64,000 nucleotides of DNA from Lithobates sylvaticus (taxonomy: Eukaryota > Chordata > Amphibia > Anura > Ranidae): NCBI GenBank assembly GCA_028564925.1, contig CM053029.1, positions 297,205,168-297,269,167 on the forward strand, read 5' to 3'. Under the pieces are notes generated by a model. The model was not told where the DNA came from and did not search any database. It worked only from the letters and a program-made list of their open reading frames with translations. The position numbers were made by a program, and so were the translations under genes. Positions 12,160-22,520 of the stretch are shown here, one piece after another (the first letter of the stretch is position 1; each line of letters opens with the position of its first letter).

Positions 12160-12775
12160 GATGGGGTATATAATGGTGGGGATGATGGACATGACCACGC
12201 CTCCTGATGATGTCTTTATGAGGAAACGCATAGGGGCGGGCTTACAGGTCACGTTTGACATCACTTCCACCTAGTGGAACGCGCGCTGGTTCCAGGGAAT
12301 CGTGGAGCAGCGCCGCACATAAACTTTACAGCTGGCAGATCATCCCTAATATGTGACTGACATTTTGTATGCTTTTAAATTAATTTTAATAAACAGTATC
12401 ACGCTATGCCGTTTTGTGATATTGCTTCTCTTCTATGAACCGGATTATATGAAAGGAACCCCACACCGTCGGGTGGACAAACATCCATATAGGCCTTGCA
12501 GACCTACCTCGGCATAAGCCCAGGGGGTCCATACCTGCGGGTGAGTGCACACCCTGGTGGGAGTGCGTACGTCTGGTTTTGCAGTGATATTGCACAAGCA
12601 CGGAGCACTTGTGGTTTTTAGGATATTTTGATGAACTTTACATGCACTAATTTGATGATCCTTTTATGCTTTATTTTTCATTGGCAACATACTTTCTTAT
12701 GTATTCACAGATTGGATTTATCTGTTAATTTCTATATACTGATAAGTTTTGTATATGTAACATGAATTGATGCAC
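12160..12775 (+). mobile_element. PLE-type pseudo-LTR fragment, plus strand
   Basis: This non-coding block begins just after the LINE end. It carries a hammerhead-like motif near its start, an 'aataaac' polyadenylation-like signal near 12390, and a terminal region resembling the ends of the other PLE pseudo-LTRs here. No protein is encoded. The family call is by architecture and by general knowledge that PLE pseudo-LTRs carry hammerhead ribozymes; it is not certain. Confidence 0.4.
12198..12238 (+). ncRNA. Hammerhead-ribozyme-like motif, decayed
   Basis: CTGATGA at 12204-12210 is followed by a short possible stem II (tgtc/atga region) and GGAAACGC at 12222-12229. This is the order of conserved core blocks in minimal type I hammerheads of PLEs (CUGANGA, stem II, GAAAC). 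Stem II is imperfect, consistent with CpG decay, so activity is doubtful. Confidence 0.35.
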
Positions 12776-13590
12776 ATGTTGATATATAAGGTTCCAAATA
12801 AATCTGCGCCAGAAAAATTATGTAAATGAAAAAAGGTGCTATGCACTGTGCCAAGATACAAAAACACACAAGATAAAAAAATACAAATAGTGCAGCGCTA
12901 CATAAATGACAAAATTCAATGAAGATCAAATAAATATGTGCACAGAAAAAAAGGAGCCCCAGATATAAAACGTGAAAAAAACAGCCCCACAACCATGGTG
13001 TTAGGTACGAGTTCTAAGGGAGGCCGGTGACACCTCACACTCTCATATCCTGCTTACCAGATGATATGTGACCCCCTATTAGAGTGGTCAGTAAGCACTT
13101 GTATATATAACCGGCTCAGCTGCCCCAATGATCAAAGTAGCCACCATTGAGTACACATCGTAATTCCAGAGTATTCCAATAGAGTGAGGTCCACTCCAGA
13201 CAGGTCTGGAAGTTTGAAAGCAAAGAGATTGCCTCAATAGTGTTATATTGCTAAAACCATATATTTATTTAAAAGCACAGCAGAGATACACTCACATTTA
13301 AGCAAATATTACGATATTATTCTGGCGTTGCAAACGCCGACAATCCACGATCTCCAGAAACAAAGGTGGCTGACTTGCAACAGCGCATGCGTAGTGGTGT
13401 GCGTACGTTCAACCCGACCGGTTTTGTCACAACTGACGTCATCAGGGGCAGCAGACACACCTCACCACACACTTAATAGACATTATCTGAGGAAGGATCA
13501 CGGTGATTGGTAAAAAATTCACCTTAACAAACCCAATAAATGTACACTGGGAAAACGATTTACTCTGTCATCTTGTGGGAAGATATGAAT
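12776..13590 (-). mobile_element. PLE-type pseudo-LTR fragment, minus strand
   Basis: On the minus strand the block runs from a hammerhead-like motif (about 13448 down to 13408), through 'taaataaatata' near 13265, to a T-rich end with 'gcgctgcactatttgtat' near 12885. That end is closely similar to the terminal sequence at about 13750-13855 in the opposite orientation. It has no coding capacity. It is a different subfamily from the large element at 13862-20316. Confidence 0.5.
13408..13448 (-). ncRNA. Hammerhead-ribozyme-like motif, minus strand
   Basis: On the minus strand CTGATGA (13445-13439) is followed by CGTCA, GTTG and TGAC, which can pair as stem II (GTCA with TGAC), and then AAAACCGGTC. 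The canonical GAAAC would become AAAAC by one CpG-to-CpA change. Order and spacing fit a minimal hammerhead; the unpaired C before stem II and the lost G argue against present activity. Confidence 0.4.
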
Positions 13591-13861
13591 TGACACTAAA
13601 GATAAATAAAAAAAAGTCCCAAACAACATAAATTTATCACTAGATTGGCCCAACGGGAATCAAATAACAGATCCTTTCTCTGTGTCATGTCATGAATATT
13701 AAGCAGATTATACAAATTCTTTGTCACATACCATGGGACTGTTTTTTTTTCACCAAGTTTCATATCTGGGACTCCTTTTTTTCTGTTCACGTATTTATTT
13801 GAGCTTCGTTGAATATTGTCATTTATGTAGAGTTGCACTATTTGTAGTTTTAAATATTGAT
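13591..13861 (+). mobile_element. Inverted remnant of a PLE pseudo-LTR end
   Basis: The segment at 13755-13850 reads in plus orientation as a diverged copy of the minus-strand end at 12990-12885: 'cctttttttctgt', then 'tttatttga', 'tgtcatttatgtag' and 'gcactatttgta'. It abuts the large minus-strand PLE at 13862. The preceding ~160 bp has no recognisable feature. Confidence 0.4.
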
Positions 13862-14580
13862 ATAGAGAAGGAAGATAGTGGCGCGCAAATAGATTAAACT
13901 AGACTATATGTTAAAAAGACAAAGCAATCAGGTAATAGACGTAGGGAATCCTAATTAAAACATCCTGGTTAAAATAGTATAACACATATAAAGATGAATA
14001 AAAGTATCAATAAATCATATATCAAATAAATCGCAGTGCTTCTGATTGTGCGTATAGTGATGTGATAAAAATCAAATCTTGCGGTAAAAACAATCCTGGC
14101 TAAAAATGCATGATAAACATCGCAATCCGTGACTGGGTAAAATGACAGTGCATCCAAGTGTGCATAAAACCAGTGATCAAAATAAATAAATAGTTAAATA
14201 AACGTGATGAAAATCCTTAATAAAAAATGCATCGAAATATGAATCCAATTGTGCATATAAAGGAATGGCGGTGATCCAAAAAAAATGAATATATCATAAA
14301 AGTGATATAGAGAAATGTAAAACAATAATTGTTAAAGTGATGGAGTGCAGAAAAAAGAGAATTTTTTCTCGAATGCCAAGGAGAAAATAACAGATAGTGG
14401 TGGTCTCAAATATGTACCACATATGCAATAATGAGTGGCTATAATAAAAATATATAAAGGCGATAAAAGATAATAGATAAAATGGTGAATGGCGATAAAT
14501 AAAATCGCAAAGAGATAATGTCCAATAACATCAGTGCAATGTGGCAAAGCAGTATCTTCCATCCAAAAAAAAGGAAGAGA
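13862..14580 (-). repeat. PLE pseudo-LTR, 3' copy
   Basis: The segment from 'gatagagaaggaag' at 13862 to 'cttccatcc' near 14565 is repeated in the same orientation at 19625-20316 and in reverse at 24040-24735. Single-base differences and small indels separate the copies. An open frame of 76 codons inside it occurs in all copies in shifted form and has no protein family signature. Confidence 0.85.
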
Positions 14581-15559
14581 GGTGTCAGTGCTGAGGTATA
14601 CGTTGGTGACAGGGAGTAATCTGTGAATCCTGTGCAGTGATCCGTGTATTTCCGTGCAATCCTATTGGGGATATGGATGGCCCCTTACCTTACAGCTGTA
14701 AGGTTACAGCAGTGTAATATGGGTCTTTATGGTCCTTGGTGACCGTCCTCACGGGGGGGGGGGGGGGTTGATTTCCAACTGCGTGTCCCAGGTACTTCCT
14801 ATCAGCTTACTCCTTATCCAGGCGGGGGGGGGGGGGGGTTGGTTTTCCCCTCAGTATGTATAGGAAATGAAAATGCCTCATAGTGTAGTATATCAACAAT
14901 CAAAAGGTATTTATTTCCAATATAACAGTAAACAATGGGTACTCACATTTAGCAAGTAAATACAAATGCAGGGTACAAACGAGCTTCGAGCTCAATGGCG
15001 TCACTTCCGGTAGGTCACTTCATCTGGGGTACCTAGTGCCTCTAGAAGTGTCTTTAAATAGGCTGTTTAATTATCAATTATAGCGGCCATTTTGCCGTAG
15101 TGCCGATCACCGGAAGTGGTCACAAATGCGTCGCTGGAAGTAGAGCGGCGGCCATTTTCTTGGTAGTCAGACCGCTGGTTTGACTAGGGGATTACAAGGT
15201 GTCAGCAGAGTATGTAACAGGGCCGGAAACAGCTCTAGCTGAAATCAGCTCTAGCTGATTGGCCGGTGCATAATGTGACAGTAGCTGATTGGACAGCTAG
15301 AGGTAAATAAACCATGGCCAAGGGACAAGATGTATAGGTATAACTATGGGAATATGACGATATAGACTAAAAACTAACATAAAAAACATGTCAGTTTGGA
15401 CATATAGCAGCGCAATAAAATCTATGTATATAAGACGAGGGGGTAGAACCGTCTCATGATACATAAAACACATGTATAAAAAACATGTATAAAAACGCTG
15501 GGCCATAAAATGAGATAGATAATAATAAAAGATATATGTATGTATAAAAAAAAAAAACA

Positions 15560-15569
15560 CATACATACA

Positions 15570-15601
<32 letters not shown>

Positions 15602-15604
15602 AAA

Positions 15605-15660
<56 letters not shown>
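15560..15660. repeat. Microsatellites (CATA)n and (TA)n
   Basis: A run of 'catacata' units at about 15562-15598 is followed by (TA)n at 15608-15660. They lie in the 3' non-coding part of the minus-strand PLE. Open frames through them (long runs of Y and I) are artefacts. Confidence 0.95.
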
Positions 15661-15666
<6 letters not shown>

Positions 15667-15876
15667 ATATTTGGAGAAATAAAAATATATATATAAAATG
15701 ATAATATACCGGAAATGACGTCAGCATAATACATAAGAAATTACAGAGTAGAGGATGAGGAAGGGCCGGAGGTGGCAGGGGTGCAGACATATTCTAAACT
15801 CTATATAAGGACATGTTGATCCAAAGGAATTAAAAAACTAGAAGCCAGGGAGGAGGTTCCAAATAAAAAAAAAATG

Positions 15877-15951
<75 letters not shown>
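15877..15951. repeat. (TA)n microsatellite with poly(T)
   Basis: The (TA)n run lies at about 15880-15936 and is followed by T15 or so. It sits just downstream of the GIY-YIG coding end on the minus strand. The inverted PLE copy has a longer (TA)n at the corresponding place (about 22108-22211), so this tract is part of the family and is unstable. Confidence 0.95.
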
Positions 15952-16089
15952 AAATCACTGAGAAAACAATTTAAGTCAAATTCTATGTTTAAGCCATGTG
16001 GCGTGAGGGTGTCTAAGGTGAAAATCCACTTAGATTCAAGTTGGCTTAAGGTTCTCACCTTATGCCCTCCCCTCCAATGTTTAATGTAA

Positions 16090-18180
16090 GGCTCGATCCC
16101 CCAGAATTGTAAATGTGAAGGGTCCTTCTTATGGCGGGAGGCAAAATGCCTGGACACATTGTGCTTGTCGAAGCCCTTTTGAATATTTTGAACGTGCTCC
16201 TTTATTCGGACCCTCAAAGGTCTCTTGGTACGGCCTACATACTGGAGTCCACAGCTACATTCGAGTACATATACGGCTCCTATTGTGTTGCAGCAAATAA
16301 AATCTTTAATTATGTGGTTATTGCCAGTGCTATTTGATACAAACTCTTTTCTTTTTTCTACTGGTCGCTTGGTCCTTGTGCACGCATAACAGCGTTTAAC
16401 GGATAGAAACCTTTTCCTGTGAAAAAGGTTAGTCCTCTACCGGGGGGGGTCTGGAATACTTTTGACCATCTTGTCTCTAATCGTTGGGGCTCTCCTGTAT
16501 ACAAATTTGGGATGATTTGGAAGGATTCCTTTTAGGCGTGTATCAGCTTGTAGAATGTTCCAGTTCCGTCTTATAATTTTTTCTATTTGTTTATGTTGTG
16601 CACTGTAATCCAGAATTATGGATACAGTATCTTGCCAGATCTTTTCTTTCGGTTTATCCTTGATCAGGTCATTCCTGTTCATTCTTTCTATTTCAGCTAT
16701 ATTTTTGTCTATCATTTCATTACAGTAGCCTTTTTCAATGAATTTCAATTTCATATTTTGCGCTTGGCTCAAAAAAAGTTCCTTTTCTGTACAATTTCGT
16801 CTAAGGCGCATAAGTTGGCCCTTTGGGATATTGTATATCCAGTTTTTATGATGGCACGTGTCGAGTGGTAGATAGCTGTTACGGTCTACATCTTTGAAGT
16901 GTGTCTTTGAGACTAGTTTTCAACTTTCCTGTCCTATCTCCAAGTCTAGGAAGGTGATTTGTTTATCGCTACTGTCCCATGATAGTATTATATTTCTATT
17001 GTTCTTATTTAGATTTTCAAGGAAGTTGGTTAGTTTGCTGAGGTCACCCTTCCATAGAATGAACACGTCATCAATATAACGACGATATATGTGGAGCTCT
17101 TCTGGTCTATTAGTGAACACTACTTCATTTTCCCATTTTGCCATAAACAGGCCTGCTACACTGGGGGCAAACTTGGCCCCCATCGCTACTCACGTTCGCT
17201 GATGGTAGTAGTTACGGTTGAACCAGAAGTAGCTTTTTTTAAAGGCAGAAATCCAGACTCTTCACTAAATACTTCCTTTGTATACATGGGAGTTGTGTGG
17301 TTCCAGAGTCCCCATTTAATGGCTTCACATGCTTGGTGGTGTAAGATTATTGTATATAGCGACGAAACGTCCGCTGTAGCTAACAGCCATGGTCCTTCAT
17401 CTATTGGTGTATCATTAAGTATTTGCAAAATTTGTTTAGTATCACGCAAGTATGCTGCTGTATCCTGTACTGCTGGTTGGAGAAAGTGGTCAATATATTC
17501 ACCCATCCTAGATGTCAATGAGTCAATCCCATTAACTATGGGTCTCAGGGGTGGATTGACTTTATCCTTATAAATTTTCGGAAGGATGTAGATGATGGGG
17601 GGTCCTACATGACTCTGGTATAAGATACTTTGCTTCCTTTTTTCTTTAGGATGTCTTTCTTGAGTCCCAAGTGTACGATTTGTTCCAATGCTTTTCTGCA
17701 CTTGAAGACAGGGTTTCCTAAGAGACGTGTGTATGTTTCCTCATCTTGTAAGAGGGAGTTCACACTTTTATTGTATTGCTCCTTAGTGAGGACAACAATC
17801 CCTCCTCCCTTGTCTGCTGGGCGTATAACCAAGCCTTTCCTTTTTGTGAGTTTACGGATCCCGCATTTGATGTGTTTTGGTTCTTGAGGTTTCTTAATTT
17901 TCAAATCCTTTAGTTCATCCAGTACGATTCTTTTGAAGACTTCGATGTGTCTGTTGTCTTTTACCACGGGGTTGAATATGGATTTGTTTCTCAGTGTACT
18001 ATGGAGGATTTCTTCTTCATGTTTTACTATCCTTGGTCTACATGGATTCTTTAGGATGTATTTCTTAATGTTTAATTTCCTTATATATTTCTGGATCCCT
18101 ATGTAGGTTTGAAATTTGTCCATATTTTTGATAGGTGTATATTTAAGTCCTTTGTCCAGGACTCCAACTTCCTCATGGGA
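16090..18180 (-). pseudogene. PLE reverse transcriptase plus GIY-YIG endonuclease, broken
   Basis: PLE proteins copy RNA at a nick made by the fused GIY-YIG nuclease. On the minus strand the N-terminal region reads LDKGLKYTPI (about 18160), then the RPADKGGGIVVL block (about 17830-17795) typical of PLEs. RT motifs follow: YILPKIYKDKVNPPLRPIVN, TADVSSLYT, then MGAKFAPSVAGLFMAKWE (17183-17130) and the catalytic RRYIDDVFILW (about 17085). The GIY-YIG part, with GAVYVLECSCGLQYVG and then RVRIKEH, lies at about 16285-16190. The coding run is split over several frames, so it is non-functional as it stands. The inverted plus-strand copy supplies an independent view of the same domains. Confidence 0.85.
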
Positions 18181-18459
18181 TAAGGGCTGTCTGCTAAGAT
18201 TAAAAATCCCCTCACCCTTTATTCTCTTTTTCTCTTTAATTCTCTTCCCTCTTTTACAACCTCTCGTCTTTCGGGTGTTCTTCTTGGATATCTCGGGTCT
18301 TCGTTCCTCCTCGGTTGATTGTTCTCCCTGCCCCTCTCTAAAAAAGACCTTTCATAATCCATATCAGGATTGGCAGTGTCTGTCCGTTCTCTCTTCGTTA
18401 GGTCTTCGTTCTAAGGGGGCATTATAGTTGTGGGTAGGGATTGGGCTTCTTTCATATGT

Positions 18460-18918
18460 TCAATAATCTCCTGGGGGTGGGTAGTGTTGTTGCCCTCCGT
18501 CTCTCCTTTCTTGTTGTCTCTCTGGGCTTCTTCCCCTTACTGTGTGGTTATCATATTGTCGGTCTCTATTATCATTCATCTGGCCCCTATTGTCTCTCTG
18601 GTTGTATTGGTAGGTCCTATTATCTCTCTGGTCTTGTTGTTGTCTAGGCCCATTATTGTGTCCGTTGTTCTTCTTGTTGTTCTTCCAGAAGGGTTTTTTC
18701 CATCCATTCTGTGGTGTTCTACCTTGATATTGGGGTCTTCTATCGTTCCGGTATGGTGTGGGTCTTCCTTCATTTCTGTATGGCGTTTGTTGATGGTGAT
18801 TGGGTTGTCTGTCATCATATCTTTGTGTATCTTGTCTTCCTCGATCGTACATTCCTTGGGGTTTATTGTATATTTCATATCTGGTTTCTGTATTGGTATA
18901 TTCCGGTTGAACTCTCAC
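18460..18918 (-). CDS. Q/N/R-rich basic open frame of the PLE
   Basis: An open frame of 152 codons lies between ORF1 and the reverse transcriptase. It is dominated by Q, N, R, D and P, with repeated YRN, DNR and QQ groups and almost no hydrophobic core. I know no enzyme domain like it. Its position and charge suggest an RNA-binding linker or the tail of ORF1, by analogy with basic low-complexity regions in other retroelement proteins; that is inference. It is one frame away from ORF1, so either a shift occurred or the two are separate. It was lost from the plus-strand copy. Confidence 0.45.
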   Translation of the reverse strand: MRVQPEYTNTETRYEIYNKPQGMYDRGRQDTQRYDDRQPNHHQQTPYRNEGRPTPYRNDRRPQYQGRTPQNGWKKPFWKNNKKNNGHNNGPRQQQDQRDNRTYQYNQRDNRGQMNDNRDRQYDNHTVRGRSPERQQERRDGGQQHYPPPGDY

Positions 18919-19015
18919 TATTTTCTCTGGAGTGGAGTATGATGAGATCGGATCCAGATGGCCTATTTGGCTTTGTCATTTGAAAGCTCTATCTGTTTTG
19001 AAATCGTTCATATCC

Positions 19016-19495
19016 CTATTGTATTTTTTGCTTTTTCTTTGTTGTACCTCTTTTTCTTTTTTTTATCAGGTCTCTGTTCAATTGGGCGGTTAAAGCTGTG
19101 AATTCTGCTGTGTCTTTGTAGACTTCTAGTTCTTCTTTCACTCCAGTTATTATCTCATCTATCACTTTTTGTTTTTTGTTTTTCCTTTCTGATAAGAACA
19201 TAAGTAATTCTAGACCTTTTCCGTTAAAAAATTTAAACCAATCGTCTATGGAGTCTTGGTCTGTTAGGCCATCATTGGGAATGATATCCCACCTAAGTCT
19301 TCTTGGGACAATACTATCCTTCAAGTACTGTTCAAAAGTAGTGATATCCCACCACAGGCTCACTTTCATTTCCATATTGTGACCTAGTTTGCGCATAAGG
19401 CTCTCTAGATCACTGACCTTATTGGTGGGTGCAGTTGTATTAAAAATTTCATCTAAATTAACCTGTCTTTTGTCTAAAAATGAAAAAACATCCAT
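19016..19495 (-). CDS. PLE upstream ORF1, unknown function
   Basis: The ATG at 19495 (MDVFSFLDKRQVNLDEIF) lies just after the pseudo-LTR and opens a frame of about 160 codons ending at 19016. An in-frame ATG at 19651 exists but lies inside the pseudo-LTR, so I prefer the internal start. The middle has WWDITTFEQYL and PRRLRWDIIP, a pattern I recall from unannotated amphibian proteins tied to PLEs. The second half is helical and charged, ending in a lysine/arginine-rich tail (KKRKRGTTKKKQK) that could bind nucleic acid or localise to the nucleus. No enzymatic motif is visible. It may be a retroelement accessory protein comparable to LINE ORF1; unproven. Confidence 0.6.
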   Translation of the reverse strand: MDVFSFLDKRQVNLDEIFNTTAPTNKVSDLESLMRKLGHNMEMKVSLWWDITTFEQYLKDSIVPRRLRWDIIPNDGLTDQDSIDDWFKFFNGKGLELLMFLSERKNKKQKVIDEIITGVKEELEVYKDTAEFTALTAQLNRDLIKKRKRGTTKKKQKIQ

Positions 19496-19529
19496 GGCGG
19501 CAGCAAAATTGAATGTGAATAGGTACAAG

Positions 19530-20316
19530 TAGAGGGATAAAAAGGGTAATCTTGCGCCAGCACACCGAATGGCAACTAGGGAAATGCAGCGCACACTCAA
19601 GGGAAATGTCTGAACCCAATGAAGATAGAGAAGGAAGATAGTGGCGCGCAAATAGATTAAACTAGACTATATGTTAAAAAGACAAAGCAATCAGGTAATA
19701 GACGTAGGGAATCCTAATTAAAACATCCTGGTTAAAATAGTATAACACATATAAAGATGAATAAAAGTATCAATAAATCATATATCAAATAAATCGCAGT
19801 GCTTCTGATTGTGCGTATAGTGATAAAAATCAAATCTTGCGGTAAAAACAATCCTGGCTAAAAATGCATGATAAACATCGCAATTCGTGACTGGGTAAAA
19901 TGTCAGTGCATCCAAGTGTGCATAAAACCAGTGATCAAAATAAATAGTTAAATAAACGTGATGAAAATCCTTAGTAAAAAATGCTTTGAAATATGAATCC
20001 AATTGTGCATATAAAGGAATGGCGGTGATCCAAAAAAAAATAATATATCATAAAAGTTATATAGAGAAATGTAAAACAATAATTGTTAAAGTGATGGAGT
20101 GCAGAAAAACGAGAATTTTTTCTCGAATGCCAAGGAGGAAATAACAGATAGTGGTGGTCTCAAATATGTACCACATATGCCATAATGAGTGGCTATAATA
20201 AAAATATATAAAGGCGATAAAAGATAATAGATAAAATGGTGAATGCCGATAAATAAAATCGCAAAGAGATAATGTCCAATAACATCAGTGCAATGTGAAA
20301 GCAGTATCTTCCATCC
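19530..20316 (-). repeat. PLE pseudo-LTR, 5' copy
   Basis: This is the same sequence as 13862-14580, plus the extra ~100 bp at 19530-19625 ('gggtaatcttgcgccagcac' region) that is also present, inverted, at 24735-24840. It ends at about 20316, where 'cttccatcc' is joined directly to reverse transcriptase code of the opposite strand. Confidence 0.85.
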
Positions 20317-22065
20317 TCACTAAGGAGCAATACAATAAAAGCGTGAACTCCCTCTTACAAGATGAGGAAACATACACACGTCTCTTAGGAAACCCAGTCT
20401 TCAAGTGCCGAAAAGCATTGGAACAAATAGTACACTTGGGACTCAAGAAAAACATCCTAAATAAAAAGGAAGCAAAGTATCTTATACCAGAGTCATGTAG
20501 GACCCCCATCATCTACATCCTTCCGAAAATTCATAAGGATAAAGTCAATCCACCCCCGAGACCCATAGTTAATGGGATTGACTCATTGACTTCTAGGATG
20601 GGTGAATATATTGACCACTTTCTCCAACCAGCAGTACAGGATACAGCAGCATACTTGCGTGATACTAAACAAATTTTGCAAATACTTAATGATACACCAA
20701 TAGATGAAGGACCATGGCTGTTAGCTACAGCGGACGTTTCGTCGCTATATACAATAATCTTACACCACCAAGCATGTGAAGCCATTAAATGGGGACTCAG
20801 GAAACACACAAAACTCCCATGTATACAAAGGAAGTATTTAGTGAAGAGTCTGGATTTCTGCCTTAAAAACAGCTACTTCTGGTTCAACCGTAACTACTAC
20901 CATCAGTGAACAGGAGTAGCGATGGGGGCCAAGTTTGCCCCCAGTGTAGCAGGCCTGTTTATGGCAAAATGGGAAAATGAAGTAGTGTTCACTAATAGAC
21001 CAGAAGAGCTCCACATATATCGTCGTTATATTGATGACGTGTTCATTCTATGGAAGGGTGACCTCAGCAAACTAACCAACTTCCTTGAAAATCTAAATAA
21101 GAACAATAGAAATATAATACTATCATGGGACATTAGCGATAAACAAATCACCTTCGTAGACTTGGAGATAGGACAGGAAAATGGAAAACTAGTCTCAAAG
21201 ACACACTTCAAAGATGTAGACCGTAACAGCTATCTACCACTCGACACGTGCCATCATAAAAACTGGATATACATACAATATCCCAAAGGGCCAACTTATG
21301 CGCCTTATGCAAATTGTACAGAAAATAAACTTTTTTGAGCCAATCGCAAAATATGAAATTGAGATTCATTGAAAAAGGCTACTGTAATGAAATGATAGAC
21401 AAAAATATAGCTGAAATAGAAAGAATGAACAGGAATGACCTGATCAAGGATAAACCGAAAGAAAAGATCTGGCAAGATACTGTACCCATAATTCTGGATT
21501 ACAGTGCACAACATAAACAAATAGAAAAAATTATAAGACGGAACTGGAACATTCTACAAGCTGATACACGCCTAAAAGGAATCCTTCCAAATCATCCCAA
21601 ATTTGTATACAGGACCCCCCCCCCCCCGGTAGAGGACTAACCTTTTTCACAGGAAAAGGTTTCTATCCGTGTAAAAAAACAGTAGAAAAAAGAAAAGAGT
21701 TTGTATCAAATAGCACTGGCAATAACCACATAATTAAAGATTTTATTTGCTGCAACACAATAGGAGCCGTATATGTACTCGAATGTAGCTGTGGACTCCA
21801 GTATGTAGGCTGTACCAAGAGACCTTTGAGGGTCCGAATAAAGGAGCACGTTCAAAATATTCAAAAGGGCTTCGACAAGCACAATGTGTCCAGGCATTTT
21901 GCCTCCCACCATAAGAAGGACCCTTCACATTTACAATTCTGGGGGATCGAGCCTTACATTAAACATTGGAGGGGAGGGCATAAAGGTGAGAACCTTAAGC
22001 CAACTTGAATCTAAGTGGATTTTCACCTTAGACACCCTCAGGCCACATGGCTTAAACATAGGATT
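20317..22065 (+). pseudogene. PLE reverse transcriptase plus GIY-YIG, 5'-truncated copy
   Basis: From the junction the frame stays open for 199 codons (to 20909) and includes YILPKIHKDKVNPPPRPIVN and TADVSSLYT. It resumes at 20922 with MGAKFAPSVAGLFMAKWE and YIDDVFILW, and later gives GAVYVLECSCGLQYVG and [12 protein letters not shown] (about 21763-21861). The start and DKG block are missing and the frame shifts a few times, so this copy cannot be functional. Its sequence is very close to the minus-strand copy, so the two are of similar, fairly recent age. Confidence 0.85.
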
Positions 22066-22092
22066 TGACTTAAATTGTTTTCTCAGTGATTT

Positions 22093-22216
<124 letters not shown>

Positions 22217-22520
22217 TTTTTTTTATTTGGAACCTCCTCCCTGGCTTCTAGTTTTTTTAATTCCTTTGGGTCAACATGTCCCTATATAGAGTTTAGAATA
22301 TGTCTGCACCCCTGCCACCTCCGGCCCTTCCTCATCCTCTACTCTGTCATTTGTGCGTTTTATCTACAATTTTATTATCATTCGTTATTATACAACAATG
22401 TATCTTATGTATTATGCTGACGTCATTTCCGGTATATTATCATTTTAAATATATATATATATATTTTTTTTATTTATCCAAATATTATATATATATATAT
22501 ATTTATATGTTTTTTATACA

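Larger units (their letters stand above)
13862..20316 (-). mobile_element. Penelope-like element with pseudo-LTR at each end
   Basis: The order on the minus strand is: pseudo-LTR (20316-19530), ORF1 (from 19495), a basic Q/N/R-rich open frame, reverse transcriptase, GIY-YIG endonuclease, a microsatellite-rich 3' region, and a second pseudo-LTR copy (about 14580-13862). The two end copies are direct repeats of roughly 700 bp with high identity, as is usual for PLEs, where tandem transcription units share the terminal segment. The protein frames are broken in only a handful of places. Of the two copies in this window, this is the one with the 5' half. Confidence 0.85.

Noticed and set aside
15560-15951. 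Open frames with long Y/I runs and possible membrane segments
   Set aside because: They are translations of (TA)n and (CATA)n microsatellites.
18430-18942. Plus-strand 170-codon hydrophobic open frame as a membrane protein
   Set aside because: It is the antisense shadow of the Q/N/R-rich PLE frame; antisense of CAR/AAY codons yields V, L, S and I runs.
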